A stretch of DNA of 64,000 nt from Diphasiastrum complanatum (GCA_029204225.1 MU832584.1:1-64000), one strand, 5' to 3'; positions 11,908 to 22,800 are shown, counted from the stretch's first letter. The notes: generated by a model from the letters alone, not told the origin. A program made the numbers and translations.

Positions 11908-12189
11908 CTAATGAAGATGAGTTAGTTATTTGAGAAATGTGATGAGAGTGAAATTCAGGCCACATGAATGTAGTGAAGTTAAAATATATCTTGAAGCCAT
12001 ATATACCTCCACTGATTCCAACCCATTATCAACATATTCATCAATAAAAGTAGAGATTTATTTCTAAAATGTGTAAATTTATTTTCATAAATCCTACTAT
12101 AGAAAACGTGCATCTACAACAAAAATAGGAGACAAACATTTATGTAAAAATTTATGAGCAGAAGTATACAATCTACCATCTATGTGTTG

Positions 12190-12370
12190 GTAATAATCTA
12201 GCATTGTTCAAGCACAACTTACTAATGTTTATCAGAGATCTGTTTCTGAAATGTAAAAATTTATAAGCAGATGTCGGAACAGACCTCGGAATAAGAGATG
12301 GTATACTGCATTAAACAGATCCATATATTCTGAGGTCTATTCCGACCTCCACTGATTCCCACCCCCAAGC
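12190..12370 (-). repeat. Inverted copy of 20515-20700
   Basis: The reverse complement aligns over ~180 bp, about 80% by eye, with 20515-20700. Shared stretches include 'GGGAATCAGTGGAGGTC' and 'AACAATGCTAGATTATTA'. Part of it is repeated again at about 12010-12060. Confidence 0.8.
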
Positions 12371-12627
12371 TGATAGATCTGTTGTTACAGCTTTTACTCC
12401 TTGTCCTAGTTGTTTATTGTTTTTACTTATAGATGTATTTCTTGTAAATACAAAAATGGCTAAGTCATCGGCCTATGGTGACCTTTGTAACAAAAATGTA
12501 AATCAAAATTGTTAATGATGCTTTTGAGCCTCAGAGTTGCATGTTGCTTGGGTATAGGGTACTGGGTCATTAATTTGGAGTCGTTGGACTGACCTCCTAA
12601 AAAGTAGGAGAGTTGACTAGTCAACAT

Positions 12628-12779
12628 GACACATGTCATATGCTCACTAGGACACTTGGTCCAATGAATGAGTGACACATGTCAGGGTTGATTGGTCAAA
12701 CATGACATGTGTCACATGCTCACTGGGACACTTGGTCCAATGGATGAGTGACACATGGTAGCCTACTCACTTGCCTATG
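12628..12779 (+). repeat. ~76-bp tandem duplication
   Basis: Units start at 12628 and 12704; both contain 'GACACTTGGTCCAATG' followed by ATGAGTGACACATG. Confidence 0.85.
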
Positions 12780-12798
12780 TATTAGGATACTGCCAAGT

Positions 12799-13060
12799 GG
12801 CAAGTGTCGACTATGCATGGAGTTGGCCATGTGTCGAGATTTAGGAAGGGTCAAGGTTAAGGGTTGCTTGAGGATTGTGTATAAGTGAGCCTAGAGAGAG
12901 GCATTCTAGATCATAATCTATGCAGCAAAGGCAAGTGTCGACTATGCATGGAGTTGGCCATGTGTCAAAATTTAGGAAAAGTCAAGGTTAAGGGGTGCTT
13001 GAGGATTGTGTATAAGTGAGCCTAGAGAGAGGCATCCTAGATCATAATCTATGCAGCAAA
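12799..13060 (+). repeat. 131-bp tandem duplication
   Basis: 12799-12929 and 12930-13060 are nearly identical (a few substitutions). Confidence 0.95.
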
Positions 13061-13205
13061 GGTTGGGAGGAGATGACGCAGCCAGCTCCACTATGTTTGT
13101 GTTTGATGTTATGTGCTTGTAGAGAATCAGAAAGGCTGGAAATTTGTGGTGATCAGTGCATGTTTGGATGGGCGTCAGTAGGAAGATCAAGGAGAGCCTG
13201 ACATT

Positions 13206-13217
13206 TGGTATCAGAGC
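13206..13217 (+). other. Primer binding site (initiator Met tRNA), element A
   Basis: TGGTATCAGAGC just downstream of the presumed 5' LTR. Confidence 0.8.
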
Positions 13218-13531
13218 GAGGCTTACATTCGGTAGAGAGGTGTAAAAATTTCAGCAACAGTGTAGGAGGACCATCGATGATCAGTGGCAACGGAAGGGCA
13301 AAAAATTTTGATGAATTTGGAAGCTAGAAACTAGGGCAGGTCCATCACTGAGGGACAATTGGAAGTTTGTCAATTTCTGAGCCGAAAATGGGCGCAAACA
13401 ACTGTCAGATTTCTATTTTTAGAAAGTTTGCATGGTAGTTGTCCATTTTTAAAGAGAATGGTAGGTAATTATGGTAGGAAATAGAATATGGCTCTGAACA
13501 TGTGGGTTCAGAGGCTATAAAATTGTGACAC

Positions 13532-14660
13532 GTGTCCGCTATTAGCCCTCAAGAGGAGGCAAAAGCATTTCCTATGGAGAATGCTTTTTTGAACAATAGT
13601 AGTGCTAAGAAAAAAGATTTTTTCTCTGAATCAAGCTTTGCTTTGAAAGCAAAAGAAAGGAAAGAATTTTTTTGTCACTATTGCAAAGATCCTGGTCATT
13701 TTGCCAAAGAACTGTCCCAAAAATTTTGCATATTGCAGGAGGACAACTATAAATGTTGGAGTTCCAAATGCTCATATTGGATGAAGGCTTAGAAGAGGAA
13801 ACTAGAAAATCAACTATTGTTGTTCCTATTAGCTGGAATGAAGTAGAACAAGATGAGTCATGGTGAATGGATTCATACCGATCTATAATAGAATCAGTTT
13901 AAATGTTCTAGGCATAGGATCAATTATCTTGAAATTGGAAAATGATGAACATGAAATTTTTATGAAGTATCGTACGTTCCAAGATTAGCCAAAAACTTTC
14001 TCTAAGTAAGCTTATAAATTTTTGAATTTCAGTGGTATTTCATTCAAAGGAGTGTCTTCTAAAGAGAAATGACTACTTTAGTCCAATGAGACTGAGCATG
14101 GAACTTGCAAGGCTATGTCCAATAGTGGAAAAGACAATGTATCGCATTATAGGTATGGACACTTGGGGACCCAATGGCTGAAGATGTTGTGTAAAAAGCA
14201 AATGGTTGAAGGCTTTGATTATCAAGAAGGAGGCCTACCAATTGTCTGTAAGAGCTCTGTTGTAGGCAAACAACAAAGATCCTTTTTCAAAGGTTCATGC
14301 AACACGTTCTCAAGAGGCACTAGATCTTATACACACATATTTGTGTGGGCCAATGAGGAAACTATTGGTCTTTGTGGCTGATTGGTCATAGAAACATATT
14401 GTCTATTTTCTGATAAATAAGGGAGGAGCTCTTGAGTTCAAAATCTTTAATGCTCTAGTTGAGAAATAGCAAGGGAAGACAACCAAATGACTACATTTCG
14501 GCAAATTAAATCCATCATGCTTAGTGATTTTTGTGTAGCATGAGATGGCATCCACGAAGAATTTACAAACCACAACAAAATGGTATCACAGAATGGCAAA
14601 ACCACACCATTGTAGGAATGGCAAGGTATGTGCTTCATAGCATAGATATTTTCACGTCCC
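13532..14660 (+). pseudogene. Ty1/copia gag-protease-integrase remnant (element A)
   Basis: Follows the PBS in the right order. A zinc knuckle reads HYCKDPGHFAKELSQ (about 13675-13720) with its last Cys lost. Around 13900-14000 a degraded protease/pre-integrase linker reads VLGIGSIILKLENDE. The GAG-pre-integrase block HYRYGHLGTQWLKMLCKK lies at about 14145-14200. Integrase is reduced to QQNGITEWQNHTIVGMAR at about 14573-14626. Stops and frame changes occur throughout. Similarity stops just before the CACTA-like insert at 14701, so RT, RNase H and the 3' LTR of this element are absent. Confidence 0.75.
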
Positions 14661-14700
14661 ATGTAAAATGGGACAAACTTAATCCAAAAGGGATGAGATG

Positions 14701-15125
14701 CACTACAACAGGACGGGCGATTACCAATGTTTTTTTGAGCATTTCTTTGAAAGATAGTTTTTAAAATGAGTCGCGGGAGGTTGGCGGAATGCTCAAGCCT
14801 CGAGTCCGGTGTTTGGCCTCGGTATAAGCTTACCAAATTTGAGCTTGTTTTTGAAACATTTACAGAGAGGGATATAAAGAGAGTTATAAATTCAGTAAGG
14901 GCCTCGGAACATACATCGGAAAACTGAAGCTAATTTAAGAGGTATACCAAGGCTGACCTTGGTATAAGCCTACCAAATTTGAACTTGTTTTTGAGACATT
15001 TATAGAGAGGGTTATAAAGAGGGTCCATGTGGCCAGAGGCATTCCAAGACACTCTGCTAACTCAGGGTAATACCGAGACTGATGAAAAAAAAAGGCCCCT
15101 CGGTATAAACCATGGTATAAAACAG
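14701..15125. mobile_element. Second CACTA-like terminus or internally deleted CACTA
   Basis: Begins CACTACAACAGG and is followed by repeated subterminal motifs (CCTCGGTATAAGC, GACCTTGGTATAAGCC, GGTATACCAAGG), the same style as at 11181-11520. Within it, 'GCTTGTTTTTGA.ACATTTA' plus flanks is duplicated (about 14803-14870 and 14937-15025). It replaces the part of copia that would connect integrase to RT. The far end was not found. Confidence 0.55.
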
Positions 15126-15159
15126 AATATAAATGGAACTCACTTTTGGAATTTGTTAC

Positions 15160-16130
15160 CTATCAACACATTTTGATGGTATGGTTGCTTTGATTGCTCT
15201 TTATGTTGATGACTTGATTATTACGCGAAATAATCAAGAGATGATAGATATGATCAAGAAAGACCTCATGGAACAATTCGAGATGACAGATCTCAGCCTG
15301 ATGCATTATTGCCTTGGAGTAGAGGTGTGGCAAAAAGGACACAAAGTGGGTTTAACACAGGTGAAGTATGTCAAAGAGTTGCTGCACAGATTTAGGTTGC
15401 AGATTTGCAAACCAGTGAATACTCCTATTGAACTAGGTAAAGGGCTTTCTAAGCTTGATGAGTTACAGTCATTTGATGCTACACTGTATAGGCAGTTAGT
15501 AGGGAGCTTGATTTACCTTACCACGACTAGACCATATATATGCTATGTTGTTGGCGTCAGTTTATGGCAGCACCTACGAAAACACATTGGAAGGCAGCTA
15601 ATCGCATTTTGCATTATGTGAAAGGCACTTCAGATTATGGCTTGATTTACAGGAAGCATGATGGTTTATCTGAGTTGTGTGGCTATGTGGATGCGGATTG
15701 GGGAGTTGACTATGATGATTGTAAATCCACCACAGGGTATGTATTCCAGTTTTGTGGTAGTTGCTTTTCCTGGTCTAGTAAGAAGCAAAGTACAATTGCT
15801 CTTTCCACCACAGAAGTAGAGTATAAGGCAATGTGTAGTGCAGCACAGGAAGCTATATGGTTGAGACAAATCTTGGAAGAAGTTGGCATGAAATAGAAAA
15901 ATCCCACAACATTACATAGTGACAGTCAAAGTGGCATTCAGCTATTCCATACGAGAACTAAACACATTGAGATTCGGTATCAATTTATACGTGAGAGGCT
16001 GCTGAGTCGTAAAATTCATGTTGTTCATTGTAGCATATAAGAACAACTAGCTGATATTTTCGCTAAGCCACTTGTTGGAGAAAAGTTTGATAAGTTTAGA
16101 TCAAAGCTTTATGTACTTAAAGTTTGTTGA
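15160..16130 (+). pseudogene. 3' half of copia B: RT C-terminal part and RNase H
   Basis: Reads HFDGMVALIALYVDDLIITR, carrying the intact YVDD catalytic motif, then the RT thumb and connection. After a frameshift near 15560 RNase H follows (GYVDADWGVDYDDCKSTTGY, later STTEVEYKAM and QEAIWLRQILEE). One stop (about 15894) interrupts LHSDSQSGIQLFH, and the last part (ADIFAKPLV) ends at TGA 16128-16130. The RT N-terminal half is absent here; it is found on the minus strand at 18138-18512. See the inversion finding. Confidence 0.85.
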
Positions 16131-16171
16131 CTTTAAAGCTGTGTATATGACTGTATAAAAAGTAGACTCTA

Positions 16172-16184
16172 CTTTAAGGGAGAG
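16172..16184 (+). other. Polypurine tract of copia B
   Basis: CTTTAAGGGAGAG directly before the 3' LTR. Confidence 0.7.
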
Positions 16185-16443
16185 AGTTAGAATTAAAGTA
16201 GAATCACTATGCTACTATATTGTGGGTCCTATCAGTTGGCCTCGCCACGAGGCAAGTCGATGGACATGCGTTCCGCCAATGGCAACCTGTGTGATACATG
16301 GGTTGCTTGAGTGAACAACTATATGTACAGTGTAATTTCATTTTGAGAAATACAGTTGTTATGTGAGCTTGCTGTGGAGAGTGTTTTCTATCTATGTTAC
16401 TGTGTAGCATGATCTGTGTTCCTATTCAAAGAAAATTCTAAGT
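16185..16443 (+). repeat. 3' LTR of copia B
   Basis: Begins AGTTAGAATTAAAG and ends ATTCTAAGT. Closely similar to the minus-strand LTR 19430-19703. It is followed by the 5-bp TSD TAAAT (16444-16448). Confidence 0.85.
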
Positions 16444-16448
16444 TAAAT

Positions 16449-17139
16449 TGTACTCATCTGGTTAAATGATGTCGTAAGTGTCCAAACATTGACGTATTTG
16501 GCATCCAACTACTATTCTTGGGTGTTCAACTATCCAAAATTCTGAAATTTTTCTTTTTTCAAAAGTAATGATTTTGCAAAATAGTAATCTTCCAAGGGAT
16601 CCAGTTACATATGTCCCTATTTTCAATACTCGGGAAAACCGGCATAGTATAGTAATGGAAGTGGCAAGAACTTTGATTGTAATAAAGGCTTATGTATAAA
16701 TATCCCAAAACAAAAAAGAATTAATCAAAGATTCATGTTGTTTCATTAGTTTAGGAGTATTGAAGAGGCTAGCCATGTAATGAAACACATAGGCTTGGAT
16801 ATCATGACAAGATTATCCTTGCTCCAAACAATGAGGGATTTAGACCTATCTTGAATATATACATCAAGATGCGTGGTCAAACTGCCATAGATCACCGTCA
16901 TATTTATGAATGACTTCTAACCATGTGAGCGTAACACTATTTTTCTGTTGTGAGATATTATGCCATACTTTGCCAATGACACATGGTGACTAGATGATAA
17001 CATGTGATCTCAGTATAGAAAGAATCTTTAAGAATTTGGATGTTTGGGCACACACCCTTACCATGTATGTTATTTGGCGGTCTTCATGATTGGAAGAATA
17101 TTTTGTTATTCTTGACTGTTGTTGCACTTGTATTGTGTA
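16449..17139. other. Probable CACTA interior, no gene seen
   Basis: Lies between the copia B LTR and the TNP2 pseudogene. No motif recognised; position implies CACTA sequence 5' of TNP2. Confidence 0.4.
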
Positions 17140-18107
17140 GGACGATGACTCGCACTCACATGACTATTGGAGAATTTAACTAGATGTTGCCATGCAAAAA
17201 ATCCCAAGGAGACACAATACACAAGGATGTGCCATTCACAATGCATGATCACAAGGGGGACATGGATGACATGATGGATGCATTCTTCACGAACCCACCT
17301 GAGGCCACATTGACAAGGGAAGAAGAGATGATGTGTGGCTTGACAAATGTCAAAGTTGCGAGCTTGTTTGTTACTTTTGAACTTGCAAACTAAGTATGGG
17401 TGGTCGGATGCGAGCGTCACAGAGTTGTTTGGGTAAGCTTGCGAGCTTCTTGTGTGTTATAGACAAACTAATCTCATCTCATTTTATTTTTTCATGCGTT
17501 CTGAGAAACTATATATAACTAATTACATAAATATATATTTTGTCGCAGTTTAATTAAAAAAATATTGTCTCCAATTAAAACCATGGCGACGTCTCGACAA
17601 GAAGCCAAGAAAATGCTATCCACGGTTGGCATGGATTACAAGAGTATTCATGCATGTCCCAATGATTGCATCTTATATCGAGATGAGTTTGAAGAGGCAA
17701 GCACGTGTCCACGGTGTGGGGAACACCGCTACAAACAAGATTTACAAGGAGCGACCATACCCGCCAAGGTGGTAACACATTTTCCAATCATACCCAGGAT
17801 ACGCTACATGTTTAAGTGTAATTCAATTGCGAAGCTAATGACATGGCATTCGAGCAATTGTTTATCGAACGATACTATGAGGATCCATGCCGATTCTCTA
17901 GCATGGAAGCATGTGGACGCTACTTGACATGAGTTTAGGGATGAGCCTCACCATTTGCATTTGGGGTTGGCGATGGATGGTGTGAATCCATTCGGTTTGC
18001 GCTCCACATCATGGTCCACTTGGCCAGTTGTCCTTGTAAATTACAACATCTCCCCTTGGCTAAGTATCAAGAAGGGGCACCTAATGCTTGCCCTTCTTAT
18101 CCCGAGA
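17140..18107 (+). pseudogene. CACTA transposase TNP2 (N-terminal half)
   Basis: The TNP2 transposase of En/Spm-type elements cuts and joins at CACTA termini. Visible blocks in order: DDMMDAFFTNPPEA (about 17266-17310); KYGWSDASVTELF (about 17393-17432), the TNP2 'GWSdkSf' block; a GT-AG intron of about 115 bp (about 17433-17548); then EAKKMLSTVGMDY and IHACPNDCILYRDEFE with a CPRCGE zinc-like pair, VTHFPIIPRI, and AWKHVDAT with an in-frame TGA (17925-17927). The same frame resumes with EFRDEPHHLHLGLAMDGVNP, then STWPVVLVNYN and LALLIP. Similarity ends at about 18107, where copia B sequence starts on the other strand. The catalytic C-terminal half is missing. A further frameshift lies near 17390. 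Confidence 0.88.
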
Positions 18108-18137
18108 AAATATAAGGCAAAAAATATGGAGCATAAG

Positions 18138-18512
18138 ACATATAGATTTGGATCAGAATGTGTTCTCACCATCTCCTTTGAATGAAAGTAGGCATCAATC
18201 CTGCTATACCACGCACGTGGTGCCTCTTTACGACCATAAAGCGCTTTCTTCAAGTGACATACTTTATTTTCTTGTCCCTTCATTACAAAGCCTCTAGGTT
18301 GATCCATGAACTCCTCTTATTCTAGCTCACCATTTAGAAAAGTAGATTTCACATCCATCTGATGCAAAGGCAACCAAAATGTGAAGCTAAAGCAACAAGT
18401 GACATAGATTATTCCACTTACATACCAGCGCAAAGGTCTCCTCATAATCAATGCCTTTACTTTCTGCATACCCTTTGATCACTAATCTTGCCTTGTGTTC
18501 ACCTTGAAGAAA
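18138..18512 (-). pseudogene. 5' half of copia B: RT N-terminal part
   Basis: The minus strand reads GEHKARLVIKGYAESKGIDY and EETFAL, then after a frameshift MDVKSTFLNGELE, a stop, EEFMDQPRGFVMKGQENKV and CHLKKALYGRKEAPRAWY, ending RTHSDPNLYV near 18138. This is the copia RT N-terminal half up to just before the YVDD block. That block is exactly what the plus-strand piece at 15160 begins with. Gag, protease and integrase are not seen between here and the PBS. Confidence 0.85.
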
Positions 18513-19417
18513 CTTCACTCTTCACTTGTGAAGGGACCCAACTCCACTTTCACTTTGAAAATTTTTATTGAAGTTGAAGGCCAAAATACACTTCAAGACC
18601 CTTCAACCTTTCATGGGCCCTTTAAGCTGTCATCCAACGGTCACTTCACATCCACAGTCTAGATCACTCCCTGAGAAATCAATCATGGCCGTTGATTCTC
18701 GATCTTTATGAATCGACGGTTTTCCCTCCTTCTACGCACTGAAGCTACCTCAACAATCGCTATCCTCTTGCAAACACTACAAGGTCAGCATGGTTCTTTG
18801 CACGCGACTTGTCCGCGACCTATCCGCGACTTCCATCTCCTTCTCTTCCAAGCGTTTCTAGCTATGGCTGCCCTCAAGGTTCTGATTGCTTCACAACTAA
18901 AGCGCGACTATTCACAGCCACTTCAGACCTGATTTGCACTACTAAGACACCCTCCTCTAGGTTTTCATAGCTTGCAAAACGGTTCAGAATAGAGAGAAAT
19001 CTCTCATTTTATGCTCCCAAACCCCAGACCAGGGTTTTTCACACAAAACTCTTCTTGGCTTCCAATTCATAGTGTCCTGACAGGCCTATCCTCTTGCTCT
19101 GAGGTCGCCCTACTGCTAGAACTCCGATGGTTCAATCCGTTTGTCAAACGGTGTTCAATTGAATGCACATTGACTGCAAACCAAATAGCCTACTTCGGAA
19201 TTTCAAAATCCCATTTGCTGAGGTTCTGATTCAACCGACCACCTTTGCCTCTGAATCCTCACATAGTCTCAAGCTCACCAAGCTTTTGTGTGCCAAACTC
19301 TCTACACCAGTGTTTCTCCTTTCTTCTTCAACCCACCGTAAACCTCGAACTCTCAGAAGACAGTTCTCTCAAAGCTCTCTTCAACGGCGATGTTGTACTA
19401 TGTACACTCCTTGTACG
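18513..19417 (-). mobile_element. Copia B leader / deleted gag-integrase region
   Basis: About 0.9 kb between the primer site and RT on the minus strand. Relatively GC-rich, with no stable coding frame or gag, protease or integrase motif on either strand. Either copia B was internally deleted or it carried non-retroviral sequence here. Confidence 0.5.
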
Positions 19418-19429
19418 GCTCTGATACCA
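19418..19429 (-). other. Primer binding site of copia B
   Basis: Minus-strand TGGTATCAGAGC, directly adjoining the LTR end at 19430. Confidence 0.9.
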
Positions 19430-19703
19430 ACTTAGAATCTGCTTCGAACAGGAACACAGATCATGCTACACAGTAACACAGACAAAAAACACTCTCCACA
19501 ACAAGCTCACATAGCAACTGTATTTCTCCAAATGAAATTATATTGTACATATAGTTGTTCACTCAGGCAAACCATGCATGACTCAGGTTGCCATTGGTGG
19601 GACGCGTGTCCCGTCGACTTGCCTCATGGCAAGGCCAACTGATCCTTATCAACTGATAGGACCCACAGTACAGTAGCACAGTGATTCTACTTTAGTTCTA
19701 ACT
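19430..19703 (-). repeat. 5' LTR of copia B
   Basis: Reverse complement of the 16185-16443 family: AGTTAGAACTAAAG ... ATTCTAAGT. Flanked on the right by ATTTA (19704-19708), which is TAAAT on the minus strand and equals the TSD next to the other LTR. Confidence 0.88.
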
Positions 19704-19708
19704 ATTTA

Positions 19709-20730
19709 CCAGATAAAAAATTGTGTCGTTCAGTTCACTATATATTCTTTGACAAGGCTTGGGAATATAAAAGGAAAAGTGGAGGATGGAGGGTTTTTTT
19801 TTATTGGATATAAGGTAATATCCCCCTCTATCTCTTTTTCTCAATCTCTCTTTCTTGTACATCATAGTCTCCATCTCAATGTGATTGTTGTTTGGTTTTA
19901 TTGACTTCACATTTTCTATGCAAGTTTATTTTGAGGCAAAGGAGTCGGTAAATCCACAGAAGTTTTTTAAGGTAACAACCAAGTCAGAGTGGCAGTCAAA
20001 ATAGGTGGATCTGCATGATTTTCTATTCCAAAGGCTATTCCAATGGCTTATTTTCTATTAGGATGTTGTAGATCCATGTGAGGGATGATGAGGGTACTGT
20101 AGATCCAGAGTTTTTTTTGTTGTAGATCCAGATTTAAAGAGGGTCGAAATGCCTATCGGAATATGAGAATCTGTGGGATTTGTTAAATCAGCGCCTATTC
20201 CGATACCAAATCGTCTATTCATCAACTAGATATCTAGTTTTTTGGTGCATATACAAGATTCCATATGGATCTTTGTTGTTCTTTGTGTAAAATTAGTTTG
20301 TTACAATTATTTTTCGTGGTAATATACTTAACAAACTACAATACTAGTTTTTATTTTGCAAGTTTTATTCTTGATTTATGGGACGATCACCATCAAAGCA
20401 TTTGAGACGCAAATTCAGATCCTAGGGGTACTTTCGGGGTTGGAATGGAGGTCGAAATACATCTACACATTTCAGAAACAAATCTCTACTTTTATTGATG
20501 AATTTGTTGATAATGGGTGGGAATCAGTGGAGGTCAGAACAGACCTTGGAATATGTGGATCTGTTTAAGATAGTATACCATCACTTATTTTGAGGTGCAT
20601 TCCGACCTCTGCTCATACATTTTTACATTTCATAAATAGATCTTTGGTAAACATTGGCAAGTTGTGCCTGAACAATGCTAGATTATTACTACCTTGGCTG
20701 ATATATCAAGATTACAAAATTCCCGCCCCA
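19709..20730. mobile_element. CACTA-derived region with subterminal-type repeats
   Basis: Contains repeated short motifs (TGTAGATCCAG three times at 20068-20130, CTATTCCGATACC, CTATTCCAA.GGCT) and the segment 20515-20700 that is inverted at 12190-12370. No terminal CACTA sequence was found at the right border, so the end is approximate. Confidence 0.55.
20515..20700 (+). repeat. Inverted partner of 12190-12370
   Basis: See 12190-12370; about 180 bp, opposite orientation. Confidence 0.8.
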
Positions 20731-20754
20731 GTTGATACATCATAGAGCTACAAA

Positions 20755-20935
20755 TCATGGAGGACATAATTCAAGAAATAAATATTTAGTTCAACTTTTT
20801 CAGTGGTTTTATAGAAGAGCACAATTTAGATATCAAGCTAAAAACTCGCCAGGTATTACGGTTTTTCGAAAGGCATTCAAATTCATAACAAAGAGAGATC
20901 CTTGTAATATACCAAAAATCTATTACAGAAAATTG
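20755..20935 (+). other. Possible second H3-like fragment (weak)
   Basis: A plus-strand frame reads FRYQAKNSPGITVFRKAF then KFITKRDPCNIPKIYYRKLF. Order and spacing recall the H3 segment 'RYrPGTvalrEIr.yqk.t.LLI.KlpFqRLv', but identity is only about one quarter and there is no histone-fold continuation. It may be chance. Confidence 0.2.
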
Positions 20936-20936
20936 T

Positions 20937-22600
20937 TTAACTATCATTATCATCCTCTTCAAGATTCAGACGGATGGTATTGTCATGAAGGAATAATCTC
21001 CTTTCATATGGATCCAAAAATTCTAATTTTTTCCTTTTGCTCATATCAATGCAACCTGAATAAAGGGCCATTGCAGCTGATCTTTCGTTAGTCTCATTGG
21101 GAGTATAACCCAATATTTTAATAGCCAAATCTCTTTTCACAAAAATTATTTTATATGTTCCTCTTGCGTACTTATGGCCTCCTAAACACACTGAGAATGA
21201 TTTGATGGCCATAATGACAGTGGTTGCATATGGATTGAAAGATGAATGATATATACAAATCTCATTGTTTTGAAAGTTTTTCAAATAATGAGATAGAGAC
21301 ACATCCTTTCTCCCGACTGATACACCTCGAACGCCTCCATGTCTCATACCAAAGACATATATTTCAATAGCATTCTGTAAACAAGTAAAGAAAATAGATT
21401 TAGAATGATACGTAACACTGCAAACTCATACTTCAACATAGTTTGAAATAAGAAAATTGAACAATATCAATACCAATATAATATCTACGTACCAGATCAT
21501 AATCATCGTATTCAACGACGTTTGTTCTGCTAATGCCATGTCCTCCAATGGCCTCTACATTTTCGGAGGAGATATATCGAGTCCTTGGGGGATATTTTTT
21601 TTTCAATTCCAAAAAATTTTCCTCTTTAGGCAAAGTTTTTTCATAGGCTTTAGATTTTTTATCATGGCCTCCAAGGCCTTATTGCCAGATTTCCAATTGT
21701 CATCTTTATCATAATCTATCTCACTTTCAAAATCATCATATGTCGAATCAACAATGTCAGAAAATTCTGATAGATTTTGTGCAAAAGTCAAGAAGATTTC
21801 ATACTCTCTCAAATTCAAAACATCTTCTATATCATTAAATGAAATATAACTCTCATTATATATAAAATATAAGAAAACATCAAGTAGAGTTAATTGATTA
21901 GCAGGAGATGCAGATGGAAGAGAATCAGAGAGGATTATAGATTAAGGGAGAGATTTCTGATAATTTGAAGCCATAGATGCTTCAGCTTCAACCCCTATAT
22001 CTGCATCATCTACATCAACTGGAGTAGATGTAGATGCTTCGATCGATGGAACAGTTGAAGATAAAACAAACTCATCATCTGGAATTTCAACATATATGTA
22101 AAAGACAAAGGCCATTCCTTTGATTAGAAGGCGACATATTCTTTTGTGGATACCACAATATATATTTCTTTTGAGACGGTTATGCAGGTTAGAGTACTTT
22201 CTATTGTGTTTATGCTTAGAGGATGGTTTGGAATGCATAAGGTTCTGAAAATAGACGAAACAAAAACTATCTATATCTTGAACAGGAGTACTAATAATCT
22301 GAGAAAAACTATCAAGATAAGAAATTAAACTATAACGATTCTCATAAACTTGCTTATCGATATCAAAGGGAGCAAAAAAAATACTCGAAAAATACTCTAA
22401 TTTCTCAGATGGAATGTCACTGGCATTTAAAAAATCCAGAAGTTATCATCGACTAATCATTTTGATAAAAGATGGATATTTAGTTAGATTTGATTGACAA
22501 GCCTCTGAATATCTCAAAGTAATCATCAGTGTAATCTGAACCTCGGACATCCAAACCACCACATATGCAATCATTTTGGATTTTTTCTATATATACAGAC
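20937..22600 (-). pseudogene. Unrecognised spliced gene, divergent from the H3-like gene
   Basis: Minus strand. Starts near 22600 (MIAYVVVWMSE) and can be followed, with at least two frame breaks and one stop, through an acidic region (SIEASTSTPVDVDDADIGVE at about 22010-22070), a NIEDVLNLREYEIF-like helical part and PRTRYISSENVEAIGGHG. A 118-bp GT-AG intron (21375-21492) joins in phase 0 to a clean 146-codon last exon (21374-20937) containing GMRHGGVRGVSVGRKD and SVCLGGHKYARGTY, ending in LNLEEDDNDS. I recognise no family. It is head-to-head with the H3-like gene, with about 200 bp between the starts, so the two may share a promoter region. The acidic middle could be a linker. Decay suggests a pseudogene or a gene inside a dead element. 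Confidence 0.5.
22591..22598 (+). promoter_or_regulatory. Candidate TATA box for the H3-like gene
   Basis: TATATATA about 200 bp before the ATG at 22801, inside the divergent intergenic region. Downstream, 22737-22792 holds the motif pair TATCGGTTCGACGCGC and GTGCGCTGATCCGATATT, which recurs in an intron of the same gene at 29975-30131. Confidence 0.4.
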
Positions 22601-22800
22601 GGACGACGCTAAAATTTTTTGTTTAAAGTTCTTATCGTTCTCTACTTCCATGCGGTATCGATTCAGTGTACCTACATTCCGCTTTTACTCGCGCGCGTCC
22701 CATCCGCTACAAGGTATCGGTTTGGTTAAGTTCAGGTATCGGTTCGACGCGCTCGACCTGAATTCTCCTTCTTCGTGCGCTGATCCGATATTGGATACTA

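Larger units (their letters stand above)
11181..12370. mobile_element. CACTA (En/Spm) transposon end
   Basis: Starts with the CACTA terminal sequence CACTACAACATTTTGG at 11181. Within about 400 bp there are many short subterminal motifs in both orientations (CCGAGGGATATACC, ACCTTGGTATA, CCTCGG), as CACTA termini show. A strong hairpin (11536-11579) and a minus-strand terminal exon (11811-11907) follow. The right part (12190-12370) recurs inverted at 20515-20700. The other terminus of this copy was not located. Confidence 0.7.
12540..13203 (+). repeat. 5' LTR of copia element A (left edge uncertain)
   Basis: Called as an LTR because it ends ..CTGACA three bases before a primer binding site. 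Its left edge is a guess since no second copy is in the window. It contains two nested duplications: a ~76-bp direct repeat (12628-12779) and a 131-bp tandem duplication (12799-13060). Confidence 0.5.

Noticed and set aside
14777-14835. tRNA-like sequence (GGCGGAATGCTCAAG...)
   Set aside because: Only a short D-arm-like word; no cloverleaf or acceptor stem could be formed.
16444-16448. Copia A (13206-14660) and copia B (15160-16443) as one element
   Set aside because: The presumed LTR before 13203 is unrelated to the 16185-16443 LTR, and the B 3' LTR pairs with the minus-strand LTR at 19430-19703 by sequence and TSD.
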